Origin: Stercorarius parasiticus
Taxonomy: Eukaryota > Chordata > Aves > Charadriiformes > Stercorariidae
DNA: 64,000 bases
Reading direction: 5' to 3'
NCBI GenBank assembly: GCA_013396915.1
Contig: VWZL01002000.1
Location: 249,698 to 313,697 of the forward strand
Shown: positions 14,051-26,591 of the stretch, piece by piece
Position numbering within the stretch: position 1 is the stretch's first letter
How the letters are laid out: the number at the start of each line of letters is the position of its first letter
The notes under the pieces: model-generated
What the model was told of the DNA's origin: nothing
What the model saw: the letters and a program-made list of their open reading frames with translations, nothing else
The model's database searches: none
Translations under genes and position numbers: made by a program

Positions 14051-17000
14051 AGACAGATTTATCTGGGGAAGAGGGGAATAAAAATTTAAAATCAAATGGA
14101 AGAATGTACACTGAGACTCCCACTTTGATATCAAGACTTCAGCTGAAGACACCATGGCAAAATCTAAAAACCTGAGCTATTCTAATATCTAAGATGGGAT
14201 GTAAAAATAATAGAATTAGAAAATCTTACAAATTTTTATTGTTAGACACTTTTGGACAGCCTTCCCCCTGCTTTAAATTAATAGTGAAATGAAGACTGAG
14301 AAAGCATCAACGCATGTTGGGTAGAGCAGAGGGCACCAGTACTGCTGCTAGTTGTTAACTGCTGTGTTCACAGAGGTGGTAAGGTGACCAGAGGAAAGGG
14401 CAGCCCTGCACTCGGTGCATGCTTTCTCTTGCACACATCACAGCCTGAGCTGGTCCCTGGAGGGACCCTCTCGTAGGTGAGGGTGGTTGGGGAACTACAG
14501 CATGCATAAATCTTGTTTGCACTGTGTTCTGGGAGAAGGCTTGGGTGTCCTTCCAGAGCTAGGAGATGTTCCAGAGGCCCAGAGTGTAAGCTGGGTCAGA
14601 ACCAAACCTAAAATAAATATTGAAGACCACTGACTTCAATAGAAATTAGCTCTGCTGGTACCTGGTCTAGGTACCTGATTCAAGTCTCAATGTTATATAA
14701 CCATACAGTTATATAGCTTTCAGATGTACTCTTCCCATATTTGAATGTCTCTTAGTAGGGCCAAACATACACATCTCTTGGTAGAGACAGAGAATTTTTC
14801 ACAAAAAAAGATGAACATGAGTGACAAGAAAGGAGCTCACTCATTTTTATGTAGTCAGATACTGCTCAGTGAAGAGTTAACTTCAGTGGTAAAATGGTTA
14901 GAGATTTTATGCTTTTGTTCTCTGAAAACTAGCAATCAAAGCCAACTACATTTTTACTGGTTTCAAAAACCACTGCAAGAGCAGTGAGAAAGGTGGGGGA
15001 AAGTTACTGGTTCATGCAAAGAAAGATGAACACTGTAGTCTATCAATTTTCATAATGAAAACCCATCTGGTTTTTGATTGCTTACAGTGGCCCAGAACTA
15101 CAACACATCAACCACTGTGTTATCTCTGCGGTTTCTTCACTTCACACAGCATGGAAAATGTGTGGGAGGTGAGACAAAGATGGGACTCTTGACAGAGGAG
15201 GGAACTGTGCTCCTTAACAGGTCTCCCCTTCTCCCTCTCACTTGTTGTCAGCTCATCTCAGACTATGGAAATGCTTTCAATCTGTCTTTATGCATTAGCC
15301 TGTCATTAGTTTTACACTTTGTTCTTTCATCAGTGTCTCTTAATTACAGTAATTTTGTTCTACAGTCTTTGATAAACTCATGCAGTGTCCCGTTTTCATG
15401 TTTTCATCTTATTGAATTGAAGACGATGACTCCAGCAGTTGAAAATGGAGTTAACACAGGACTAAAATACCCCACCACACACAAATGATTATGTATCCAC
15501 ATCATGCCTCCCACTTTCATGCAGTTATTTTTAGGAGACAAGGTTTTGATGTGAGTTAAAGAAAGGCCAATGTCCAGCATCTGTGGAAGGGAAGGAGAAC
15601 AATACAGATTTCATCACATTTTATCTAGACTTGCTTGCAGCTTCAGTCCAGTTTCCTGGACAGTTCTCTGCTGCCTGCTTCTCAGTAGGCATCAGATGTC
15701 CTTGCCTGTTTGCCAGTGCCAACAGCCAGCAGGAAGATGCACTAGCTGTGTAACACTTACGGGGATGGACTAGGGGTGATACACCTTTCTCACTCCCAGC
15801 TGACAAAAGCAAAATGTTGAACAGAGTTACAAACTCAAGTATTGTTCTGAAGATAACTTCCATCTGACAGCTTCAGAACAAGTGTGTTCAAAGGTAGGGT
15901 GACCCTATCTAAAGGCGGCCTTTATAAGACAACTGTGGTTTTGGTTTTGTTTCTGTTTTTTTACCGATCCATGGAGACAAATTCGCTCTTACTGGCACTG
16001 TTTCTCTCCCTTCATTTTTGGGCAAGAGACATCAAAGACAAGACAGTGTGAAATTTTAATACGACCAAACTAATTCCATTCTTGAGCCTGATATAGGGGC
16101 ACTTAAAAATGGAAGATCTGCACAGGGGTAGAGGTAAGCCTCTGTGAGCAGATACAGAGAACAGCTTTCTGGAACATACATTTTTTGCTATTAAGTGCTC
16201 TAGCTATAAGCTTCTAAATTCAGAACCATCCAATTGAACGTCGAGATCCAAGGGGACTTAGCTGCAGAACTTATTGATCTTAATGCAAATTGCATGCCTA
16301 GAAACAATGTGTTTCTTTGCAAGTGTATGTGTAGCTGTTCATTCATTTTTTGTTATTTAGTATTTCTACTGACTGAAGCATTTATAGGTGAAGTGACTGG
16401 AAGTTACTCCATCACAAATTTCAGTATCACCAAGTTCATATTTCTGTGATCAGTGTTTCCATACCTTACAAGAGGTTGTATGCTATCATATTATAGATTA
16501 AAGCATTATCTCTGCCAAGCTGGCCTCACAAGATCCTAAATCAGTACACAGCTTTATTAAAGGGTGAAGCACAAATACAGTATAAGGCAAAAATCATATG
16601 AGGCTTTTTTGTTATGGGGTTGCACTGAAGCTCACAAATGGACTTGATGGCCTATCGTACACAGTACAAAAGAGTCCAAGAAGTGGAATGGACATCAGAG
16701 GCCCACTAGCCATGTGTCAGAAAACAGAGGAAGGGAGCAAAATGAAGATGTATTACTCAGCAAAGGCAAGCAGAATCCATTACAGACATTTGTATTAAAT
16801 GCTTGTTGAAAAATGTAACAACAGAGTTTGGCAGTGGTATCTTATGTTGATCATGAAAGAGAGGTGATGTGTACGGAGGTGAGCTCAGCTCCAGAAGTGC
16901 AGAAAAGCAGCATTCATTTTAGGGAACATAGAAGATGGTTGGCTGGCATGGTGCTGAGTTCCTAACTTATGTTTACTCAAAATACATAATGAAAAAAATA

Positions 17001-19402
17001 CTATTGCATACTCTGTTTTAGATTTGCCTGGTTTTCTAATGGTTCTCATCCTAACATTGAGTTCTAGCATGACTTCCACCAAATTTATTAAGATTGTCAA
17101 CAAAAAAAAAAGGACATTGCCAAATTTGTCCTCACACAATAAATATAATCACCTTTGTCAAAAATGTATGCTTTGTGTGAGTTACAATCTCTTTAATAAA
17201 ACTTCAGGAAACTGCATTATGCAAAATGAAGCATGTGTTGTCAACCAGTCAAAGGTTACTCAAGCCAGACAGGTATTCTCCACAAACCATTACTGTTAAT
17301 TGAAACTGATAATGCTGAAACTGGGAGGACTTCTAAAGGGTCAGTTGTGATGGTGATGATGATGTTTAATGGCATCCTATTTCTAGGGAAGATGTCTTGA
17401 TCTCATGGGTTTTAGCAGGTTGTCAAATTGCATTGCTTTGATTAAACTTTGAGCTGCAAACCAATTGTTCCCATGATCAAAAATATACTAGTTGGCAAAG
17501 CAATTCACATTTGATTCCTTTGACGTTTCTTCAAGAACAGCTCCTGTGACTGGAGAATTTTTCCAGTCAAGGTCTAGCTTCAGTGATGTTTGTATCCTCA
17601 TTTTTTTCTGTGAACAAGTTAACAACATATTTTCCATATTAAGCAGTAAATTTCTTCCCCACTTCTCATTCTTATCTATGTAACTATGGTATGCAGGGGG
17701 TCTGGGCATGGACCCCATGGAAGTAGCCACTATGTGCACTCTGTCATTATGCTTCTGCAGCCACTGGGAATTTAATCTCAAAACTCATCTCCAGCATCTT
17801 TCCCAATCTCCGTTTTTTCTTGCACCCCCTGAAGTGCAAGCCTGAAATCTAGACCATCCTTTCTTTGTGTGACATTTGGCCATATCAAATAATCCTTTTC
17901 TACTCTAGGAAAATGAAGAGGTGGCACAAGACCTCCACAGCAGTTCTCTCTGTGATCCTGTGCTTCCTCAACCACTCTCCCCAGGCCTGGAAGCACTACT
18001 TGCCTATTGGCAAGTGTCATAGGTGCCTGTGGGATATCAACAGTGCAATTAGTGACGGTCAGTTCATCTCATGTGACCCAACCAGTCCTGGCATAAATTA
18101 GAGCAGGTATAGGGTTGCTACAGTGTGTGCTCACCAGCTGTGTGCAATTAGCATAGCAACCATTTGTGCATGTATATATATAGGGTTTTGTTAACTCCAT
18201 TCCATCCAGGCAAAACTGAAAATAGTCCCTGACAACCTCGCACAGCCCAGCTGTGAGCTGTTGGTAGCCATTGTTCCTGTTCTCTAGCTCTACAGACACA
18301 GGCACTGTCAATCTTGCTTTCTCCTTCTCAAAATCTTTAAGGTGTGGATTGTAGTCCCAGTAATGAAGCTTACCTGAGTCCTCTTCCAACAGCTGCAGGA
18401 ATCCTGCTGCCTCCAAACCTGTTGAGTTCAAGCAACCTGTCTCCCGCTTTCTTGAAGCTGGATGCAGTCTTTTCTAACCTCAGCAATCACTACCTCCATA
18501 CCAGGCTGAAGCTTTATAAAGAGTGATAGAGCTCCTAAGAAGATTAGCTTTAAATTTATTTCAGCTTTCAGTATAATTTTGTCCAGTAATCTCAATCTTT
18601 TGCATTTGTCATTATCTGCTTTCTCCTAGATGATGGTTTTTTTACACCACTTTTCCAAAAGCTGATCTTACCCTTACCACAACAGCAAAGATGCTGCAAA
18701 GCTTCTGAGGCTATTTAGGAGCTTCAAGTGATGGTTAGTGTAGCTTTAATCAGGCAAGTAATGTCATCCAAATGACATTCATCCTTCACTCTATTCCCCT
18801 TCCCTGTAGAAATATATTTTAACAAAAAAACTCCCTGCAGAATCCTACATCAAAGCCTTCTGTGAAGGTGGCTTCATCTATAAATGGCCCATGAAACAGT
18901 AGAAATTCCTTCTGTCTTACTCTCAAAGTGAGGGCAGATAAAGAGGCAACTATGATTTACTCATATGCCTAAATGAAAGTGGCACAGATTTCAAAAATCC
19001 TTTCTAACAGTTAATTTATTTTAAAAATGGATATATTACATCACAAAAATGTGGTTTATGTAGAATATGGCCTGCTGTAATCTGTCTTATCAGTCTGATT
19101 TATGAATCCTATCTGGGTGCAAAAAGCACTTTCTGAATTGCTTCACTTTGATACAGTCTTTCTTTGATACGGAAGCTCATTTCAGTATCAAAATAGGATA
19201 AACTGCTTTTCAGTTTTGCAGAAACTGAAGGAGCTTTTAGAAAAGGCAAGTAGTTCAGCTAGCTTGTGTCTCCCCACCCCCCACCAATATCTCATCTATT
19301 TAAGGTGGGTGAGAAAGAACAGGAAACTCTGGTTCACATAAATTCTGTTGGAGAACAAGATGACAGAAAAATACTAAATAGTCATGAGTTAACATTTAAA
19401 AA

Positions 19403-19448
19403 AGGAAAGGAAAGGAAAGGAAAGGAAAGGAAAGGAAAGGAAAGGAAA
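19403..19448 (+). repeat. (GGAAA)n microsatellite with adjacent ambiguous base
   Basis: About nine pure GGAAA units, followed at 19449 by the only N in the window. The ambiguous base next to the repeat suggests uncertain or polymorphic length in the assembly. There is no coding role; the lysine/glycine-rich frame across it is an artefact. Confidence 0.95.
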
Positions 19449-21109
19449 NTTTGCAAGAGTAAGACAGAACATCTAAAAATATTTTGTTGTCAGTGTTGAA
19501 AGACTTGCTTCCTAAGCAAAATTTTATTTCATTACAAGGTACATACAGAACCAGATCCTAAGTGCTGTCCAAATATGATCTTAGTGAGTGGCTGCCTTGA
19601 CAGTGTCTACAAATGGCAAGACATTGCCAACCCATACATTTTGCTTATTTTCTCAGCAAACTCAAGACTACTGTGATACCACTTGAGCTTCTATGTCAAG
19701 TAGCAGAAACTGTGCCACACTTTCTGATCCTGCACATTGGGCAGGAATCATATTAGTTTTATGCTCTTCTTTTAGTGCTGGCATGCTCTCAAAGACTGTT
19801 TGGAAGTTAGGTTGCAGCTTTTTGTGGTCTGACTCATGCCAAAATTAGATGTGTGAACTAGTCAGAAAGATGGTGTGAATATGCCACTGAGTATATTTAT
19901 AGGGAAAAGGCCTGTAATTCCAGAGACAGGTAAAACACACTATCTGTATTACTGGTATTACTCTGTAAATTCTGAAATTGCTACAGTAATCTGGAGTGCA
20001 CAGCTTGCCATTGCAAGATCAGTTGCAATCAGTTATAGGAAACCTTACAGCACTTTTATATTGACTTCTAACAGATGCTTCAGTCTTAGAGGTATTTCTT
20101 AGTAGCTTCACAAAACTGTTATTTCATCCTCCTCCTAACTGTTAAATGCCACCAGCAATAACTTAATTGGTCCCTTGCTGCTCTCCAGTGTTTTTACCTT
20201 TATTGGTTTGTGAGTGAATTTGTTTTGACAGACTTATGATGAGACCAGTTTGGCATATACTTGTTGCCACTACTAATGACCACCATATTTAGCAAGTGTA
20301 AGCAACGCAGAGTAGACAAAAAAGAAAAAGATTATATAGAGCAGTAACTGAAGGAGTCATTCATTCCCTTTCGTTGGAGGAAATGTCACTGCCTTAAAAA
20401 TATCAAGAACTGACAAAATACAGATTCTCTTATTTCTATAATCCTAACAGATACAGACAGAATATTTCCTATCAGGGTCAGTGACATTCACTTTCTTTTG
20501 TAATCAGGATATTACTATTGCCTTTTGGACTAGGTTTGTGGGAACCAAAATTAAGCCAAACTTGTTGTCTGTAAATATCTAACATTATTATAAAAGAACA
20601 TGAAAGGGTCAAATAAATTCACCATTTAATAGTAGTTGGATCACAGTCCCAGGTTTTCAAATCCCCAATATGCAATGGCTTAGTTTACCAATACAGTATC
20701 ATAGCACTTAACAGATATCACTGGCCATGCTGGTAGTCAAGCTGGTCAACTTACTGTCTCAGTTCAGTCCTCAGCAGGTAAATGCCTTCTTAACAACAGC
20801 AACACTGCATTTTATCTTAGAAATATCAATAAAATACTTACCCGATATGCTCCATATCTTTTCTGCCTGCACATCCCTGAGTCTTTTCCCTGTGGCATCT
20901 TTGTATCATTGAGTATCCTACTTACTACTGCAGGACAAGGTGGGTCCTAGTCAGAAGCTTGGAGTAGCTGTTTTGCACCTATGTATTCAGAGATGTTTTT
21001 CAATTAACAATCCAACAGGGTTTTTAGCAGTATGAATTAAATCTGAAAACACCCAGAAAGAAATCAGTGGTTTCTACTGGAAAGCTGCCTGAATACCACC
21101 GTTTGAAAA

Positions 21110-21460
21110 ACAGGCCTTCATGGATGAACAAAACTAAACATAAAGCATACAAGATGTGAAAGTAGGGACAAGTAACCTATAAGAAACAGGGAGACGCTGT
21201 CCCAGCATGCAGAGGTGGGTTAAGAAAGCCAAAGCCACTAGGAGGTGGCATAAGGCAACAAAAAGGGCTGCTAAAGGTGTATCATCAGCAAATGAAAGAG
21301 AAGGGAAAATGCAGGTCCATTGCTCAATTGGGCAAGGAAGATCATGACAAAAGACATGGAAAATGTCAAGCTACTCTATGACTTTTTTGCCTACATCTCA
21401 CTATTAAGATTTACCCTCGGGAATCTTCAGGACTCTGTTAAGATTTACCTTCAGCAATTT
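21110..21460 (+). mobile_element. CR1 LINE copy A, left part (split by a nested CR1)
   Basis: A plus-strand CR1 ORF2 segment upstream of the RT domain: a CATGGATGAACAAAACT motif, then GGTGGGTTAAGAAAGCCAAAG, then GACAAAAGACATGGAAAATGTC. Similarity runs to about 21437, at CAGGACTCTG. The next positions in the CR1 consensus order reappear only at 22511-22531 (CCAGGCCTCTGACACC), about 1.07 kb later, so the left part belongs with 22511-24020. The short piece 21438-21460 imperfectly repeats 21404-21426 and appears to be a junction artefact of the insertion. Confidence 0.75.
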
Positions 21461-22510
21461 GCCTTCATAGACAAGTTGTTGATGTGTTGGCCAGATAAGC
21501 AGACAATGATGTCGGTTAAAAACTGTCTGAATGGCCAGGCCCAGAGGATGGTTATCAGTGGCAGAAAGTCTAGTTGGAGGCCAGTAACTAGCGGTGTACC
21601 TCAGGGATCTGTACTGGTCCCAGCCTTGTTCAATATGGTCATTAAAGATTGCGATGATGGGGCAGAGTGTATCCATAGCAAGTTTGTTGATGACATAAAA
21701 CTGGGAGGAGTTGCTGATACACCAGAGGGTCATGCTGCCATCCAGAGGGACCTTAACAGGCTGGAGAAATGGGCTTACAGGACCCTTATGGACTTCAACC
21801 AGGGAAATTGCAAATTCCTGGAAAGGAAAAATCCCATGCACCAATGCACGTTAAGGGCTACCCAGCTGGAAATCAGCTTTGCAGAAAAGGTCATGGTGTT
21901 CACGGTGGACACAAAATTCAACATAGGCCAGCACTGTGCCTTTTTGGCAAAGAAGGTTAATGGTATCCTGGTCTGCATTAGGAGGAGTGTTGCCAACAGG
22001 TTGAGGGAGGTGATCCTTTGCCTCTTCTCAGCACTGGTGAGGCCACACCTGCAGTACTGTGTCCAGTTTTGGACTCTCCAGTACAAGAAAGATATGGAGC
22101 TACTGGAGACAGTCTAATGAAGGACCACCAAGATGATGAGGGAGTGGAGTAGCTCTCCTGTGAGGAAAACCTGAGCGCTATGACTGCTTAGCCCAGAGAA
22201 GGCTTGGGGAGATCCTATTAATGTATATAAATACCTGAAGAGAAAGTGCAAAGAGGATGGAGCCAGGCTTTTTCCAGTGGTGCTCAGTGACAGGACAAGA
22301 GGGAAGTGGCACAAATTGAAACATAGTGTGTTCAGTATAAACATCAGGAATCACTTTTTGCTGTGAGGGTGATTGAGCACTGGCACAAAAGCTGTCTGGA
22401 TGTGATTCTGGGCAATCAAGTCTAGGTGCATCTGCTTGAGCTGAGCAGGGAGTTTGGACCAGCTGAACTCCAGAGGTCCCTTCCAACTTCAACCAATTCT
22501 GTGATTCTGT
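21461..22510 (+). mobile_element. CR1 LINE copy B, 5'-truncated, nested inside copy A
   Basis: A plus-strand CR1 copy that starts in the middle of the reverse transcriptase (GCCTTCATAGACAAGTTG, matching the CR1 position just after the YLDFSKAFD block) and runs to a proper CR1 3' end with the ATTCTGTGATTCTGTG tail at 22497-22512. An open frame of 265 codons (21320-22117, beginning in copy A at a TTG) holds GVPQGSVLVPALFN and FVDDIKLGG, followed by LNRLEKWA. The catalytic DD pair is therefore retained although the element is far too short to be active. The 3' UTR follows from about 22118. Confidence 0.88.
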
Positions 22511-24020
22511 GAATCCCAGGCCTCTGACACCAGTGGGAAAGTCTGGAGCAAGAAAAATCCTAGGTGGAGGAGAACCAGGCTAATGAGTATTTGGACAAAC
22601 TGGATATACACAAGTCCATTGGTCCAGATATAGAATACATTCATGAGTGCGTGGGGAGCTGTCTGATGTCACTGCAAGGCCAATCTTGATCATCTTTGAA
22701 AGGTGATAACACTCAAGATGCCACCCCATCTAGCAATGGAGGATATAGGGAACAGAGGCTGGTCAGCTTCTCCATGATCCTAAGGCAGAGATGGAGCAAA
22801 TAAAGCTGGAAATAATTTCCAAATGTATGATGGACAAACCGGTGACTGGGAGTAGTCAGCATAGATTTTTCAGACAAAATCATGCCTGGCCAACCTGATG
22901 ATAGCCTTCTAAACAAAATGACTGACTTGGTGACTAAAGGGAGATCAGTGAATGTTGCTTATTTGGACTTTAACAAGGCTTTCAACGCTTCCATAATGCC
23001 CCCACAGGCAAATTGAAGATCTACAGACTAGATAAATGGACACTAAGGTGGACTGAAAACTATATGAATGCCCAGGCCCAGAGATTTGAGATCGATGTCT
23101 CAAAGTCCAGATCCAGGCCAATCACTAGTGGTGTACCTCAGTAGTCAATAGTGGAGATAATATTGTTTCACATCATCATTAATGACCTGGACAATGGGAT
23201 CAAGCACACTCCTAGCAAGTTTGCTGGTGATACACAACTGGGAGAAATAATTAACATAGCAGGTGGGTGCTACCATTGAAAGGGACTTTGACAAACTGGA
23301 GAAATACACAAACAGGAACCTCATGAAGTTCAGCAGAGGGAAGTGCAAAGTTCTGCTCATGGGCATGGATAACCCTCTGCAACAGTACACACTAGGAGCT
23401 GACCAGGACTGGAAAGTGACTGCAGAAGAGGACCTCAGGTCCTGGTGGACAACAAGCTGACCATGAGCCAGCAATATGCCCATGCAGCAAAGAAGGCCAA
23501 CAGCTTTCTGCACTGCATTAGGAACACCATTGCCAGTAGGAAGAGGGAGGTAATCCTTCCCTTCTACTCAGCACTAGATAGACTCCTCTGTGTCCAGTTC
23601 TGGGTCCCCCAGTACAGGGAGACATGGACATACTGGAGTGAGGCCAGTGAAGGGCCACAAAAATGATTAAGGGACTGGAGCATTAGTCATACAAGGAGAG
23701 ACTGAGAGAGTTGGGAGTTTAGAGAAGAGAAGGTTCACGGGAATTTTATCCTTGTGTATAAATATCTGATGCGGGGGAATAAAGAAGACAAGAGCTAGAG
23801 TCTTCTCAGTAATGTCCAGTGGGTCTGGTTAAATGGGCACAGGTTGCCTTTCAGGCTGTGGACTGTCCATCTGCGGAGATATTCAAAACAAAAATGCACA
23901 CAATTATGTGCAACTCTGCACTAGGTGCATTCTGCTTCAAGCAAGCATTTGGACTACATAATCTCCAGAGGTTTCTTTCCATCTCAGCCATTCTGTGATT
24001 GTGTGTGATTCTGTAAAATA
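22511..24020 (+). mobile_element. CR1 LINE copy A, right part
   Basis: A plus-strand CR1 beginning at the exact consensus point where the left part (to 21437) stops: CCTCTGACACCAGTGGGAAA, then GTCTGGAGCAAG. It continues through the RT domain (AYLDFNKAFN near 22955), a degraded GVPQ block near 23130, FAGDTQLGE near 23220, and the C-terminal region to 23670. It ends with a CR1 3' UTR and a TTCTGTGATTGTGTG-type tail near 23990-24020. Frames are interrupted. The segment 23263-23670 is very similar to 2067-2450 of copy 1, so both come from the same CR1 subfamily. Confidence 0.88.
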
Positions 24021-24498
24021 TCCGTAGTACGTTAGCATGAGAGTTTTTAGTAAACTGCTTATTCATCCTCAGGGAACCCAGCCCTGTTATGGAAGAGAGG
24101 GTTCCTTCCAGAGGCTTTGCTGATCCCACCACTCTGGGAGCGCCAACAGAACCAGCCTTGCAGTAGAGATGTATGGGTGCATTTTTCCTCCTCATTTATC
24201 TCCCAAGCACCTTTCCTGACATTTTAATTTACTTCACAAATATTACTGTGAGACAACACTTAGCAGTTAAGTAATAAAGCAACATAGTTGTCATGAGTGC
24301 TAGCAGGAAAAGATTATTATAAAAATGTGACCTCACAAAGTCTGGTATATATCTCAGGAGCTAAGCACCTTCTGCTTCTTCAACATTTTCTCTCTCTGTT
24401 TTCACAGGTTCACTGCTCTGTATCACTGAGCCTTTTAACATCTGCTGAATCAGTGAGTCTTGTATGCTCAGCCCTAATTTTGGAGATGCATTTTAAAG

Positions 24499-24704
24499 TC
24501 TGGAAAGGTTTTGAGTTCCTGTTCCTGGCAAGAAACTTGAGATGTCTGGTGAAGAGACTGAGGAAAGTGGTAATAAAATTCAGGATAGTTTAAAGAGAAG
24601 TGACAAGCAAATGGAAACGGCCTGCAACGGAGCTGGGAACTAATTCAACAAAGTGCTACAGTTCAGCAGCTCTACACAGCAGCTACAACATCATAGTGTC
24701 TAAC
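24499..24704 (+). repeat. Unidentified diverged repeat, copy 1
   Basis: This is related to 28251-28450 in the same orientation. Both share GGAAAG near the start, a purine-rich middle (GAGGAA...AATAA.ATTCAG), and then the core TGAC(A/T)AGCAAATGGAA, CTGGGAA, ATTCA(A/G)CAAA, GTTCA.CAG and ACATCATA in order. Identity over the core is roughly 70% by eye. The family is not recognised. Confidence 0.55.
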
Positions 24705-26501
24705 TTAATCATATTTGTATGAATAAACTGCTGATGTGTTGAAAAATAATTTCACCTGAAATATATAATTTTGTGTTAAATGCATAAGCTCAAAACAAAA
24801 TTTGTGCCCAAAATTTAATTCCTTGATCTGTTAATACTGAAAAGGAGACAGGTTTCCTTAGTCCTCTAAGTTTGTCATCAGTACCTAAGTAGAGCAGAAG
24901 CTAGAAACTGAAGGTGGAATAGGAAGGGGAAGGAAGATAGGACAAGACTGCAGGTGCTCTCTCCTATTGTCAGCTTTTTGTAATTAGAGGACATTGTAAT
25001 CTCAAAAAAATAAAATAAAAAAAGGAAAAAATTCTTTTCAGATGTACTGTAGCATTGGTATTGCAATTTCTCTAATTTTCTAAGCTTGAACTGTTAATAC
25101 TAAAGACAGCTCTCCCGTCTTATTTAATCTCTTCAGAAAAAGAAAATCCCAGTAACACAGCATTGGAATAGATATTTACCAGACAGGGTTGGGGCAAACC
25201 AACATAAAAACAAATGCGGGTACTTCAGGCTCTGATAGAAAGCAAACAAAAGCAGGAATATTTTAATATTAGCTTGGCGTTTGCTCCTTAAACCACTCTC
25301 AGGTAAAGCAGTGGGGTGCAGTGCTGCAGAAATCTTTCCCATAATACGTTTCCCATATTTCTCAAACAGCACTGCAAAGCATTCTGTACCCAATGCTTCA
25401 TGGCTACATCTACACTAGTCCTTCAGTTGTTTTTTATTAAACCTTTTTAAGTTCTTCTTATTTTCTTCCTGCAATTGATTTCTTTCCACCTCTTGTGCTA
25501 TTTTTCCCATCTACTTTAATAAAATTTTGTGTTTACACAGGTACTCTGTTTCCTGCACTGTTGGTATCTTCTCCTTCCTTCCAAATTTAAGTCCTCTCTC
25601 TCTCTCTTTATTACTGCCTTTTGCCCTTACATATCAAAGTTAGCAAAACTGCTTATCCACAGGCTGAATTTCTACTTCACAAGCAAAAAAAAAAAATAAT
25701 CCATTTTCTTGTCTCTTTATATGATTTCCATGCACTTCCTTTCCCATTGCCCACCAGTATCTGCTCCCATCACATACACAGCATTTATGCTTTCTTTCCA
25801 CAAGGCTTAACGAATGGGCCTCCCCACCTTGTGCTGAGCTGCATCCAGGCAGACCTTGTAGCTCCCTCTGGAGTACAGCAACATGTCAAGCATAAAGAAA
25901 AAGACGAAAGGGAACCTCCTCTTTGGTTTCTTGTATGTGCCTTTCTTTGCTCAGCCTCATATTCTCTCAGAGTGGGATCTCTTCTAAGGGTGTTACAGGC
26001 TAAATCTTGATCTCTCTGGTCTCCTTCATACATGAAGGCAAGATCTGGGAATCTGCCCTTGTGTCCCTCGTATTGATCATGGCAGAAGTTATGACTGATA
26101 TAAGTCTACAAGTAATACAAATGTTCTGCTACTGACAGTTCTGGAGTGGAAAACACAGCATTTCTCATGCACTTTTACCAGAGACACCTTCCTATAACTT
26201 GTTTTGTTAAAAGCACCTATATTCTCTGGATATCCTCCAGTATCAGCATGTGACAGGTGCATGGCTCATCAGTTGGATCTAGTTGTTTAAATAAATTTGC
26301 TCAGCTTTGACAACAGAAAATATTCAGTCATAACTCATACTCATTCTGGATTTCTCATCAATCAAAACCATCATATCAATGCAGCAAATAAAAGACTGTA
26401 GGTGAATATATTTAATTTCAACCACGTAGTCGTTCTTGCAAGATTACACCAGCTGTATACTATTGTCCAGAAGCCTCTGCTTAAAGATCCTCTTTCTCAT
26501 T

Positions 26502-26591
26502 TAAAGCAGTGATGTCCCACATAACAGTCCAATAATTTTAAAAAAATTAAAAAAAAAATAAAGCAGTGATGTCCAACATAACAGTGCAATA
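26502..26591 (+). repeat. 33-bp direct repeat around an A-rich spacer
   Basis: TAAAGCAGTGATGTCC...CATAACAGT.CAATA occurs at 26502-26534 and again at 26559-26591 with two mismatches. The intervening bases are nearly all A and T. Confidence 0.9.

Larger units (their letters stand above)
2906..21109. other. Long non-coding stretch, CHSY3 downstream flank
   Basis: About 18 kb with no recognisable exon, RNA gene or full transposon. Composition is AT-rich, with A-rich runs (14016-14048), a GGAAA microsatellite (19403-19448) and scattered poly-purine tracts. Short open frames are spread over both strands without conserved motifs or clean splice context. A denser cluster of minus-strand frames at 17488-18431 is described under findings. 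Very old repeats may be present below what the eye can detect. Confidence 0.6.

Noticed and set aside
15078..15488. 136-codon plus frame rich in Leu and Ser
   Set aside because: No recognisable domain, no splice or repeat context, and composition typical of random AT/CT-rich DNA.
21404..21844. 146-codon minus frame
   Set aside because: Antisense of CR1 reverse transcriptase sequence.
25621..26010. 129-codon plus frame with an overlapping minus frame
   Set aside because: No family motif, low-complexity lysine and histidine stretches, and no supporting signals.
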